A stretch of 64,000 nt of DNA from NCBI GenBank assembly GCA_016295795.1, contig JAEDKN010000001.1, forward strand, positions 18,846 to 82,845. The letters run 5' to 3'. The notes under the pieces were generated by a model, which was given only the letters and a program-made list of their open reading frames with translations, made no database searches and was not told the origin of the DNA. A program made the translations under genes and the position numbers. Below are positions 1 through 7,688 of this stretch, piece by piece (position 1 is the first letter of the stretch; every line of letters starts with the position of its first letter). The stretch is from Bacilli bacterium (GTDB lineage Bacteria; Bacillota_I; Bacilli_A; RF39; UBA660).

Positions 1-1
1 T

Positions 2-853
2 TCTAGTACAGCTTTTACTAGCGAACAGACTACATTTACTTTTTCTAACAATTCAACATATTCTCCAAAAAACGCAAATGAAATATATGGCAATATTCCC
101 ATTTCTTTAGCAACGGCAATCTCATACTCAGATAATATATATGCAGTTAAAACCCACATGTTTCTGGGAGAAGAAACACTTGTTAATATGGCAAAAAGAT
201 TAGGTATAACTGCAGCTATAAGCGCTAATCCATCTTTGCCACTTGGCACCAACGAAATAAATATAATAGAAATGACCGCTGCTTATGCAACGTTTGCAAA
301 TGAGGGCTATAAAATCACTCCGCATTTGATAAAAAGAGTAGAAGATTTAAATGGAAATGTTTTATATGAATACAAAGAGGAAAAAGAATTAATATTAAAT
401 AGTAGTTTAGTATATATATTAAATGAACTATTAACCACTACATATGATTCAGCATTTATAGACTATAATTATCCTACCATTTTGAGTATTGCGGCAAAAA
501 TGAGTAGGAAATATGCTGTTAAATCCGGAACAACAGCAACTGATTTATGGACTATTGGTTATACTCCTCAAGTTATAACCTCTGTGTGGATTGGATATGA
601 TAATAATAAAGAAATTCCTACAAAGGAATATATGAGTGCTAAAAATGTTTGGATAGACAGCATGGAATCATATTTAAAGGATAAAGAAAAGGTTTGGTAC
701 ACCAAACCTAGCAATGTTGTCGGATATTTAGTAGATCCAATAAGTGGTAAACCTGCAACCGAAGACTCAAAACATAAGAAAATATTATATTATATCAAGG
801 GAACAGAACCTACTGGAAATGAATTAGTCTTCGATGAAATTACAGATAATTAA
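2..853 (+). CDS. Penicillin-binding protein, C-terminal part of transpeptidase domain (partial)
   Basis: The reading frame is open from base 2, so the gene starts upstream of the window; the visible part is 283 residues. It is the rear of a PBP transpeptidase domain, which cross-links peptidoglycan outside the membrane. Seen: the S-x-N motif (SDN, in SYSDNIYAVK) near residue 44, and the K-S-G-T-T box in AVKSGTTATDLW followed by GYTPQ. The catalytic S-x-x-K lies upstream and cannot be checked. The tail after the KSGTT box is about 110 residues with no obvious extra domain. Class A (PBP1-like) is likely from the style of the domain, but the glycosyltransferase half is not visible. The stop overlaps the stop of the convergent pduL gene by two bases. 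Confidence 0.88.
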   Translation, partial: SSTAFTSEQTTFTFSNNSTYSPKNANEIYGNIPISLATAISYSDNIYAVKTHMFLGEETLVNMAKRLGITAAISANPSLPLGTNEINIIEMTAAYATFANEGYKITPHLIKRVEDLNGNVLYEYKEEKELILNSSLVYILNELLTTTYDSAFIDYNYPTILSIAAKMSRKYAVKSGTTATDLWTIGYTPQVITSVWIGYDNNKEIPTKEYMSAKNVWIDSMESYLKDKEKVWYTKPSNVVGYLVDPISGKPATEDSKHKKILYYIKGTEPTGNELVFDEITDN

Positions 854-1410
854 AAAAGGATTTCACCGACATCTCCAGTTTTAACAAAGTTTGCATTTGC
901 ATCATCTGTATCAATATGCATTTCAAAAACTCCATTTGGAGTCTCTTTTATATAGACGTTTTCTAGAATTGCCTTTTTTTCGTTTCCTAATCTTACATTT
1001 ACATATTTTTTATCCAAAAGTCCAAGTTTTTCCCTAGTTTCAGGATTTATATGAATATGACGAGTAGCAATAATACAGCATTTCTTTTGTAAGGTCCCGT
1101 TTGGTCCTATTATACAAATCTCAGCACTATCCTCTATATCTCCAGAATTTCTAATTGGCGGATTTATCCCTAATTGATAACTATCAGTTTTAGAAATTTC
1201 TACTTGTGTATAACTTCTAAAAGGTCCAAGTACTCTAACATTATTAATTGTAGATTTACTTGTTTTAATAGATACCTTTAATGATGTAGCGTATTCGCCT
1301 GTTTGTACTAATTTTTTTACTTTATCGAATTTTTCTTTACCAAATAAAGTCTTATAGTCATCATAAGTTAGATGAACATGCCTATTTGATACACCAATAT
1401 TCACTTTCAT
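850..1410 (-). CDS. pduL: Phosphate propanoyltransferase / phosphotransacylase PduL
   Basis: PduL transfers an acyl group between CoA and phosphate and is used by many anaerobes in place of Pta to make acetyl- or propionyl-phosphate. The start at M-K-V-N-I-G-V-S-N-R-H-V-H-L-T is chosen because a purine-rich AAGGAA-type ribosome site precedes it; an upstream extension lacks family similarity. Two His-rich metal-binding motifs are visible, NRHVHLT near the N-terminus and ATRHIHINP in the second half, as expected for the duplicated PduL barrel. The protein is 186 residues and has no N-terminal encapsulation peptide. No microcompartment shell genes are nearby, so a cytosolic energy-metabolism role is inferred. 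Confidence 0.9.
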   Translation of the reverse strand: MKVNIGVSNRHVHLTYDDYKTLFGKEKFDKVKKLVQTGEYATSLKVSIKTSKSTINNVRVLGPFRSYTQVEISKTDSYQLGINPPIRNSGDIEDSAEICIIGPNGTLQKKCCIIATRHIHINPETREKLGLLDKKYVNVRLGNEKKAILENVYIKETPNGVFEMHIDTDDANANFVKTGDVGEILF

Positions 1411-1498
1411 ATTTTTCCTTCTTTCTTTAAAGATTATAACATAACAATATAATAATTTCATATAATATATTGGAACTTTTAAGAAAGGATTTGATATT

Positions 1499-1813
1499 AT
1501 GAATAATGGTTATTACAGACAGGATTCATACGAACCAGCATATATGCCTGTACAAAACAATATACCAAGCATGCCAATTGAACCAAGCAACAGCGAGAGT
1601 AAATATCAATATGCTGAAGCAGTTATAAATTCAAATATTGGAAGGAAAGCTTCAATACATATGTCGTTTCCAGATTCTATTGAATGGAGAGATAAGATAT
1701 TTAATGGAATAATTGAAGCCTCTGGTAAAGATTACATATTAATCAAAGACGAGCAAAACAAACAATTCCTATTATGGAATATATATATTAACTTTATTGA
1801 ATTTAATGACTAA
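1499..1813 (+). CDS. gerQ: Spore coat protein GerQ
   Basis: GerQ is a spore coat protein, cross-linked by transglutaminase in B. subtilis and needed there for CwlJ-dependent germination. The C-terminal half (about residues 38-104) fits the family: an IGRKASIHMSF strand, then W-R-D-K-I-F-x-G-I-I-E-A-S-G-K-D-Y-I-L-I and an ending of the form Y-I-N-F-I-E-F-N-D. The N-terminal 35 residues are Tyr/Pro/Asn/Met-rich, as in other GerQ proteins. A ribosome site AAGAAAGG lies 10 bases before the ATG. It is divergent from pduL. The neighbourhood with ung three genes on resembles the B. subtilis gerQ-ywd-ung region. Its presence indicates an endospore former. Confidence 0.88.
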   Translation: MNNGYYRQDSYEPAYMPVQNNIPSMPIEPSNSESKYQYAEAVINSNIGRKASIHMSFPDSIEWRDKIFNGIIEASGKDYILIKDEQNKQFLLWNIYINFIEFND

Positions 1814-1877
1814 AACTTTTTACCTCTTTCACCTTCAGTAAGTTCGTGATATAATGTTCATAATAAGAGGTGATTGG

Positions 1878-2426
1878 ATGTTATATATTTATTTGACAAT
1901 AGGTTTTGTTTTCTTCATAATTATAATAGCAATTTGTATACACAATCAAATTATGAATATTGAAAAAATCCAGATTAAAATTAACGAAGCAGAAAATAAT
2001 ATAAATATTTTGTTAGAAAAAAAATTAAACCTACTTAGTAACATATCAAAAACTATAAATGCTAAAAACAAAGAAAAAGTATTAGTAGAATTACCAAAAA
2101 TAAAAAACAAAAAACTGGAGATATTTGACCTTATAAATGAATCAAGCAAATTAAATAAAGAATTAAATAATTTTATTGAAGATAACAATTACATTTTATC
2201 AGACGAAGAAGATAGTTTAATGAAAGATTTATATAACACAAATTTGGAAATAAACGCCATAATAGATTATTATAATTTAAATTCAGATTTATATAATAAA
2301 ACAATTAAAAAGCCAACTTATCTTTTTACAAGAATAATAAAAAGATTTGTTAAAAAAGAAAAAATATTAGTAGAAAAAGAAGTTGAGTTTGAAATATTAA
2401 AACAAAATAATAATGATAATAGCTAG
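1878..2426 (+). CDS. LemA-like membrane-anchored coiled-coil protein (tentative)
   Basis: A 182-residue protein with one N-terminal membrane segment (about residues 2-20) followed by charged, heptad-like helices. The second half has N-L-E-I-N-A-I-I-D-Y-Y-N then D-L-Y-N-K and a Pro before L-F, which resembles the LemA pattern of an anti-parallel helical bundle with two YN motifs. LemA function is poorly understood. The start is set by AAGAGGTGATTGG directly before ATG at 1878; an in-frame codon upstream lacks a ribosome site. A TATAAT box lies near 1851. Its end overlaps a 26-base perfect palindrome shared with the convergent ung gene. Family call is by pattern only. Confidence 0.5.
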   Translation: MLYIYLTIGFVFFIIIIAICIHNQIMNIEKIQIKINEAENNINILLEKKLNLLSNISKTINAKNKEKVLVELPKIKNKKLEIFDLINESSKLNKELNNFIEDNNYILSDEEDSLMKDLYNTNLEINAIIDYYNLNSDLYNKTIKKPTYLFTRIIKRFVKKEKILVEKEVEFEILKQNNNDNS

Positions 2427-2442
2427 CTATTATCATTTTATT
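2412..2442. terminator. Bidirectional terminator between lemA-like gene and ung
   Basis: Bases 2412-2437 form a perfect 26-base palindrome (AATGATAATAGCT and its complement) with T-rich runs on both outer sides. It covers the TAG stop of the plus-strand gene (2424-2426) and the TGA stop of ung (2433-2435), so it can terminate both convergent transcripts. Confidence 0.8.
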
Positions 2443-3095
2443 TTCCAATCCACTGGATTTAGTCCACATTTTATTAAAAAGTTATTGGTTTTCGAAAAAG
2501 GCCTACTACCAAAAAAACCATTATATGCAGAAAAAGGGGATGGATGAGACGATTCTATTATAAAATGAATCGGATTCGTTATTAACCTTTTTTTGCTTTT
2601 AGCAAAATTTCCCCACAATATAAAAACCACTGGAGTGTTTTTTTTATTTATCTTTTCTATAACTTTATCTGTAAATGTTTCCCATCCTATATCCTTATGC
2701 GAAGCTGCTTTATTTGCCTCTACTGTTAAAACAGTATTTAACAATAACACTCCCTCTTCACTCCATTTTACCAAGCTACCATTATTGGGAATTTCATACC
2801 CTAAGTCGTCCTTCAACTCTTTAAATATATTTTGTAAAGAAGGTGGCTTATTTATTCCTTCTTTTACCGAAAAGGATAATCCTTCAGCTTGATTATCTCC
2901 ATGGTATGGATCTTGGCCTAATATAACTACTTTTGTATCTTTATATGAAGTGTTCCTAAAAGCTTTAAATATTTCGTTCTGTTTTGGATAGATTATTTTC
3001 CTCTTATATTCCTCTTCTATAAATTTCAATAGTTTTTGAAAATAATCTTTATTTATTTCATATTTTAAAATTTCATCCCAATCATTACCCAACAT
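2433..3095 (-). CDS. ung: Uracil-DNA glycosylase (family 1)
   Basis: Removes uracil from DNA as the first step of base excision repair. At 220 residues it has the normal family length. Motif A is seen as GQDPYHG (water-activating Asp), with QAEGLSFSV after it; the LLLNTVLTVE strand and the HPSPFSAYNGFFGSRPFSKTN block carry the catalytic His and the intercalation loop. The start is M-L-G-N-D-W. It is convergent with the LemA-like gene and shares its terminator palindrome. Its upstream end faces the symporter gene with a 27-base gap. A dut gene also occurs in this window (53.5 kb), so the uracil-avoidance pair is complete. Confidence 0.97.
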   Translation of the reverse strand: MLGNDWDEILKYEINKDYFQKLLKFIEEEYKRKIIYPKQNEIFKAFRNTSYKDTKVVILGQDPYHGDNQAEGLSFSVKEGINKPPSLQNIFKELKDDLGYEIPNNGSLVKWSEEGVLLLNTVLTVEANKAASHKDIGWETFTDKVIEKINKKNTPVVFILWGNFAKSKKRLITNPIHFIIESSHPSPFSAYNGFFGSRPFSKTNNFLIKCGLNPVDWKIK

Positions 3096-3122
3096 AATAT
3101 CACCAAATACATTATACTACAT

Positions 3123-4418
3123 TTAATTGTGTTTTTTAAACTTTTCATAATCTGTTATTATTTCTCGTCTTAATTTTATTAGAGCATACATGTTTATAAT
3201 TGCTAGAACTGCGACCAATATATCAACTATATTCCAAATAATAGATGGACTCGCCAAACTACCAAAAAACAATAATATTACAGTTATTATTTTCAGAGCA
3301 TTTATATGAATTGGTTTAATATTTTTTATAAGATATTTTAGATTACTTTCACCATAATAATAACCTGCGACTATAGTTGAATAGGCTAATGCTATAACAG
3401 ATATTATTAATACAAATATGCCAAATTTTCCTAAATGATAGTTTAATGCGTACTGTGTCAATTCAATACCATTTATGTTGTTTAATGATAAGCTTGTATA
3501 ATCGGAAGTTAAAATTATTAGTGCTGTAGATGTGCAAATTACAAAAACAGTAAAATATATTCCCAAAATTTGAATTAGACCTATTCCTATCTTATTACTA
3601 GAATGACTACAAGAAGAAGCAATTGCTCCAGTTCCTAATCCTGCCTCGGTAGAAAAAGTTCCACGCTGTATTCCAATAATAAAAGTAGATAATACACCCA
3701 TTCCAAAGGCTTTGAAATCAAAAGCACTAAGTATTATATTAGATAAAACCTCCGGTATTTTATCTATATTTATAACTATTACTGTTATACTAAGTAAAAC
3801 ATATCCTATCCCCATAAAGGGCACCAATTTACTAGTAATATTAACTATTCTGTCCAATCCTTTCATAATAGATATTCCAGAAACAAATGCTAAAACAATT
3901 CCTATTATAAGTGGGCTTATTCCATAATATTGTTCTATAGAAACAGAAATGGTATTGGCTTGAATAGCCATAAATCCAAAAATATATGCTATTATTATTA
4001 ATATTGCATAGAAAGAAGCTAATTTTTTATTATTTAATCCTTTTGAAATGTAAAAAGATGGTCCACCCTTATATTCACTTCCGTCTCTTTCTTGATATTT
4101 TGCACCAAGATAACTCTCGCAGAAGGCATTTATTGAAGTTATTATCCCAGCAATCCAAATCCAAAAAATTGAACCTGGTCCACCCAAATATATAGCTAAA
4201 GCAATACCAGCTAACGAACCAACCCCTACTCTTGCTGCTAAAGAAACTGTCAAACTCTTAAATGGAGAAATACTATTTTTATCATCTGTTTTAAACCCCT
4301 TGAATAAAGAGGTTATTTTAAATTGAGGAAATTTCAGTTTAAAACTAAAGTAAAAACCTCCTCCTACTAAAAATACAAGTGCTATACTCCATAATACGTC
4401 TGTTATAATCTTAATCAT
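3123..4418 (-). CDS. Alanine/glycine:cation symporter (AGCS family)
   Basis: A 431-residue integral membrane protein with about ten hydrophobic segments. AGCS carriers import alanine or glycine with sodium or protons. The family signature is seen near residues 59-87, S-L-A-A-R-V-G-V-G-S-L-A-G then GGPGSIFWIW, and later GxxRGxFSTEAGLGTGAIASS in the second half. Family members usually have G-T-G-N-x-A-G where this one has G-V-G-S-L-A-G, a conservative difference. It lies downstream of an XRE-family regulator on the same strand but is separated from it by a hairpin terminator, so it probably has its own promoter; a small inverted repeat (ATGAC-GTCAT, 4452-4466) lies in that region. Confidence 0.9.
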   Translation of the reverse strand: MIKIITDVLWSIALVFLVGGGFYFSFKLKFPQFKITSLFKGFKTDDKNSISPFKSLTVSLAARVGVGSLAGIALAIYLGGPGSIFWIWIAGIITSINAFCESYLGAKYQERDGSEYKGGPSFYISKGLNNKKLASFYAILIIIAYIFGFMAIQANTISVSIEQYYGISPLIIGIVLAFVSGISIMKGLDRIVNITSKLVPFMGIGYVLLSITVIVINIDKIPEVLSNIILSAFDFKAFGMGVLSTFIIGIQRGTFSTEAGLGTGAIASSCSHSSNKIGIGLIQILGIYFTVFVICTSTALIILTSDYTSLSLNNINGIELTQYALNYHLGKFGIFVLIISVIALAYSTIVAGYYYGESNLKYLIKNIKPIHINALKIITVILLFFGSLASPSIIWNIVDILVAVLAIINMYALIKLRREIITDYEKFKKHN

Positions 4419-4471
4419 ACACTCACCTATTTAAGTATAAATTAAGATAATGACGTTTTATGTCATATTAA

Positions 4472-4506
4472 AAAAGTCGATTAATTTTTCTAATCAACTT
4501 CTTTTT
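4472..4506. terminator. Hairpin terminator downstream of the XRE gene
   Basis: An A-run, then AAGTCGATTA, a 7-base loop, TAATCAACTT and a T-run (plus strand). Each arm has ten bases with one mismatch. Read on the minus strand it ends in TTTTTT and would stop transcription from the XRE gene before the symporter gene. Confidence 0.75.
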
Positions 4507-4549
4507 ACCTATTAAAATTTAGGTTAACAACATAACTTTCTAGAGTGTA

Positions 4550-4900
4550 TTATTTTATAATTGATCTAATTTTATTTATTATTCTCTCGGGATTTTCTAG
4601 AAATTTTTCATATAAATCACTATCTTTTTTTAAAGCATTTATTATCTTTAAATCATCCTCGGATAAATTAACAATTTTATCATTTCCTTTGTTATAATCT
4701 AATTCCATACCAATAAGCCAAAGAAAATCAACTTCCAAAAAATTTGCTATTCTTATTAATACATCTAGCGGAGGAATTCTATTACCCTTTTCATATGCGC
4801 AAATTTCGCCTTTACTTAGATAAATATTCTTCCCTAACTCTTCTTGTGTTAAATTTAGTTCTTTTCGTTTTTCTCTTAATCTTTTTCTAAAAATAACCAT
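4550..4900 (-). CDS. XRE-family transcriptional regulator
   Basis: A 116-residue protein with an N-terminal helix-turn-helix (about residues 5-62): RLREKRKELNLTQEELGKNI, then SKGEICAYEKGNRIPPLDVLIRIA, the classic Cro/C1 pattern. The C-terminal 50 residues are charged and helical and match no ligand domain I know. It stands alone between rlmH and the alanine symporter, with terminators on both sides. A near-perfect 17-base inverted repeat (GTTTAC-5-GTAGAC at 4955-4971) lies about 55 bases upstream of the start and could be its own operator. The target is unknown; the adjacent symporter is the simplest guess. Confidence 0.88.
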   Translation of the reverse strand: MVIFRKRLREKRKELNLTQEELGKNIYLSKGEICAYEKGNRIPPLDVLIRIANFLEVDFLWLIGMELDYNKGNDKIVNLSEDDLKIINALKKDSDLYEKFLENPERIINKIRSIIK

Positions 4901-4954
4901 ATGAATACCTCGTTTGAGTTAATTATATGTAAATTTATCAAATCATTGGTTAAA

Positions 4955-4971
4955 GTTTACAAAAAGTAGAC
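4955..4971. promoter_or_regulatory. Candidate operator for the XRE regulator
   Basis: Inverted repeat GTTTAC, five A, GTAGAC (five of six bases complementary) in the region upstream of the XRE gene. XRE regulators usually bind such short inverted repeats near their own promoters. No binding data can be read from sequence. Confidence 0.35.
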
Positions 4972-4976
4972 TTTTA

Positions 4977-5010
4977 ATAAAAATATCCACAATTTTGTGG
5001 ATATTTTTAT
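4977..5010. terminator. Terminator of rlmH, bidirectional
   Basis: Arms of 16 bases around a two-base centre (realistic loop about six bases), with T-runs on either side. It spans the rlmH stop (5007-5009). Its arms contain ATATCCACA and the inverse TGTGGATAT, each one base off the DnaA box consensus. Confidence 0.8.
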
Positions 5011-5462
5011 TTATGGTATTTTTCATTATTCATTATCTTATAACTTCTATATATTTGTTCCAAAAGCATAACTCTAAACAATTGATGTGGAAAGGTCATT
5101 TTAGAAAATGAAAGTCTAAAATTAGAAATATTCTTTATATCAGAATGTATCCCATGCGAGCCTCCAATTATAAATGTAATGTTACTATTTATCATGAGTT
5201 TTTTATCTAACTCTTTAGAAAATTCTGTAGATGATATTTCTTTTCCTTCGATTTCTAACGTTATTATATACTCTTTTCCTGTTAAGTGCTTTTGAATACC
5301 TATTTTTTCTTTCTCAAGCGCTATCTTCTTATCATCAATTGCAGAATCTAATATTTCTATTATTTCAATATTAGTATATTTAGAAATTCTTTTTATATAT
5401 TCTTTAGATGCAGCTTCTAAATATTTCTCTTTTAATTTTCCAACACATATAATTTTTATCAT
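5007..5462 (-). CDS. rlmH: 23S rRNA (pseudouridine1915-N3)-methyltransferase RlmH
   Basis: A SPOUT-fold methyltransferase that modifies pseudouridine 1915 in helix 69 of 23S rRNA. At 151 residues the length is close to the usual 155-160. The start MIKIICVGKLKEKYL is the typical first strand. The SAM-binding knot motif F-I-I-G-G-S-H-G-I-H is visible near residues 97-106, and the C-terminal MTFPHQLFRVMLLEQIYRSYKI block is diagnostic. It follows walJ with one base between the genes, as in the wal/rlmH region of Bacilli, and ends in a strong hairpin terminator. Confidence 0.97.
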   Translation of the reverse strand: MIKIICVGKLKEKYLEAASKEYIKRISKYTNIEIIEILDSAIDDKKIALEKEKIGIQKHLTGKEYIITLEIEGKEISSTEFSKELDKKLMINSNITFIIGGSHGIHSDIKNISNFRLSFSKMTFPHQLFRVMLLEQIYRSYKIMNNEKYHK

Positions 5463-5463
5463 A

Positions 5464-6228
5464 TTAAACTTCCACCATTTCCAAAGAAATATATTGATCT
5501 GTTAAAATTATCTTATCTAAATTAAAATTTATATTAGAAAGCTCTCTCGTTATTTCATCAAGCACTAACTGTTTTGTATTATTATGTTCACTTATATGAG
5601 CTAAAAAAATGTATTTTGTATTATCACCTATTAATTTAGTCAATATTCTAGCCGTTGCCTTATTAGATAGATGTCCCCTATCGCTTAATATTCTTTGCTT
5701 TAATATAAAAGGGTAAGGTCCATTCATAAGCATAGTTTCATCATGGTTGCTTTCTATTATATATACATCTTTATTTTTCAACTTATCAAAGTATCTTTTG
5801 TTCAAATATCCAGTATCTGTAACATAGACAAGATTTTTATTTTTATAATTTATTATAAAACTATAACAACTAACATCATGTGAAACTGGGAGTAGCTCTA
5901 CACTCAAATCATTATATTTAAATTTTTCTCCCTCTATTATATAATAGTTATCTATTGTCATGTTCTTTAATAAATCAGAATAAATATCTTCCGTAACATA
6001 TAATATTGCGTTTGTTTTTTTTATTAAAGAACACAAGCCTTTAATATGATCACTATGCGTATGTGTTATCAGGATAATATTCAAATCGCAAACATTTATA
6101 TTTATCTCTTCCAAGGATTTTTTTATTTGCATGTAACTTATTCCAGCATCAATCAATATTTTAGTATTTCCACACTCTATGTAAGTAGAATTCCCTTTCG
6201 AACCACTAGCTAAAACTTTTATTTTCAT
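5464..6228 (-). CDS. walJ: Metallo-beta-lactamase fold hydrolase WalJ/YycJ
   Basis: A 254-residue metallo-hydrolase of the WalJ (YycJ) group, linked in other Firmicutes to coordination of cell division with replication; the true substrate is not settled. The zinc motif T-H-T-H-S-D-H is at about residues 55-61, with SHD, DTG and the late A-H-I-S-E-H positions also present. The ATG overlaps the stop of the upstream M23 peptidase gene by one base, so the two are co-translated. In Bacilli walJ usually lies downstream of walR-walK-walH-walI; those four genes are absent here. Confidence 0.9.
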   Translation of the reverse strand: MKIKVLASGSKGNSTYIECGNTKILIDAGISYMQIKKSLEEININVCDLNIILITHTHSDHIKGLCSLIKKTNAILYVTEDIYSDLLKNMTIDNYYIIEGEKFKYNDLSVELLPVSHDVSCYSFIINYKNKNLVYVTDTGYLNKRYFDKLKNKDVYIIESNHDETMLMNGPYPFILKQRILSDRGHLSNKATARILTKLIGDNTKYIFLAHISEHNNTKQLVLDEITRELSNINFNLDKIILTDQYISLEMVEV

Positions 6229-7688
6229 CAGTACAACCTCATGGGATTAATGCTAGTTCCGCCCCTATATGGATAGCCTTTCCATACTCCAAAATGTAAA
6301 TGGGTTCCAGTAGCATATCCAGTTGCCCCCATTTTACCAATTTGTTGTCCTATTGTTACTATATCACCTTTTTTCACTAATAAAGCGGACATATGCCCAT
6401 ATATAGTATAATATCCATTATTATGGTTAATAACAATATAATTTCCGTTAACTGAAGTATAGCCTGCCTCCACTACAACACCATCGTTTGCCGAATATAT
6501 TGGCGATCCATGACCTGTTCCACTTATGTCTATTCCTTCATGGAATTTTCCCCAGCGCCATCCAAATACACTTGTTATAACATATGGAATCTTAGTTGGC
6601 CAAGCCCATGAACCCAATGAACCCTTGCTTATAGTACCTTTACCACGAACTATTATTTTATTTATAGTAGGTTCGACCTCAGCAGAATTGACTACAACAG
6701 CACTAATTACTTCGCCATTTGATTTTTTTATTTTCTTGGTGACTTTGTTTTTTCCATTAACGCCTTCTTGTTTTACCCTCTCAACTCCTACCAACAGACT
6801 ATCATCATAAACAATTTCGGTTTTATATTTACTAATCTCTATTTCTACAACATGGTCTTCCTCTATTAACTTAAACGCTGGTCTAATAACTCCCAAAGTT
6901 ACTGTTTGACCAGGATACAAAAGGTTATCACTGCTAGTGAATTCTGTATTTGCAATTAAAAATTCTTCAACAGATAATTTATTATCGTATGAAAGTTGCT
7001 CAATTGTATCACCCGATTTTACTGTATATGTTTTTTGTGCTTCTAGAGTTCCAAACAATAAATATTTGCTTAACTCCTCACTATCAGAAAAAATAACATC
7101 ATCTACCGATATTTTATTTTGCTTAATTGTCATTTCGTTTTCTATATATATATTTTCTATGATCTTACCTGTATCCTCAATCTCCTCTTGAGTTCCATTA
7201 ACATAATCCTGATATTCCTCTTCTGGAACAAAAACTTTCAAAGTAGTCATTATAGCATCATTAAATATTTTTTTATCTAAAACATTTATAATTACATCAT
7301 CAGTTGTGTATTTCTGATCTTCTTCTATTTCTTCTACACCTTTTATTGTTATAGTATATCCATTGATGGTAAAAGGCGATATATCTTTAATTTTTTGATA
7401 AATTTCTTCAACCGTTGATACCTTTTCGTTATATGTCACTTCTTTTACAACATCCAACTCTTTTGGTGCATAAACTTTGTCGACCCCATATTTATTTTTG
7501 ATTTCTGATTCTTTTGTATTTATATATTCTTCAAGTTCTTGTTTTGAATTGATATATCCTATTGTTTTTCCAGATAGATAAACACGATATAACTCTTCAG
7601 GATCTTTATGCTTTGTATATCCTGTAAAAAACACTGTGCTACTAATAAACAAAGCTAATATTATAAATATTATTGATTTTTTATTCAC
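6228..7688 (-). CDS. M23 peptidase with LysM and G5 domains
   Basis: A secreted or membrane-anchored peptidoglycan endopeptidase of 486 residues. Order of domains: N-terminal membrane helix (about 5-22), a mixed region to about 215, LysM (about 219-268, YTVKSGDTIEQLS...LYPGQTVTL), G5-type domain (about 272-350), and M23 domain (about 365-486). The M23 zinc ligands are intact: H-E-G-I-D, Y-G-H-M and H-L-H-F-G. The start is a GTG preceded by GGTAGGTG, overlapping the end of dnaC by eight bases. It sits where walRK is found in many Bacilli, between the replicative helicase and walJ. LysM and G5 should bind the cell wall. Confidence 0.92.
   Translation of the reverse strand: MNKKSIIFIILALFISSTVFFTGYTKHKDPEELYRVYLSGKTIGYINSKQELEEYINTKESEIKNKYGVDKVYAPKELDVVKEVTYNEKVSTVEEIYQKIKDISPFTINGYTITIKGVEEIEEDQKYTTDDVIINVLDKKIFNDAIMTTLKVFVPEEEYQDYVNGTQEEIEDTGKIIENIYIENEMTIKQNKISVDDVIFSDSEELSKYLLFGTLEAQKTYTVKSGDTIEQLSYDNKLSVEEFLIANTEFTSSDNLLYPGQTVTLGVIRPAFKLIEEDHVVEIEISKYKTEIVYDDSLLVGVERVKQEGVNGKNKVTKKIKKSNGEVISAVVVNSAEVEPTINKIIVRGKGTISKGSLGSWAWPTKIPYVITSVFGWRWGKFHEGIDISGTGHGSPIYSANDGVVVEAGYTSVNGNYIVINHNNGYYTIYGHMSALLVKKGDIVTIGQQIGKMGATGYATGTHLHFGVWKGYPYRGGTSINPMRLY

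Noticed and set aside
158..853. A separate gene starting at ATG 158
   Set aside because: The same frame is open to base 2 and the preceding residues (SxN motif region) belong to the PBP domain, so 158 is an internal Met.
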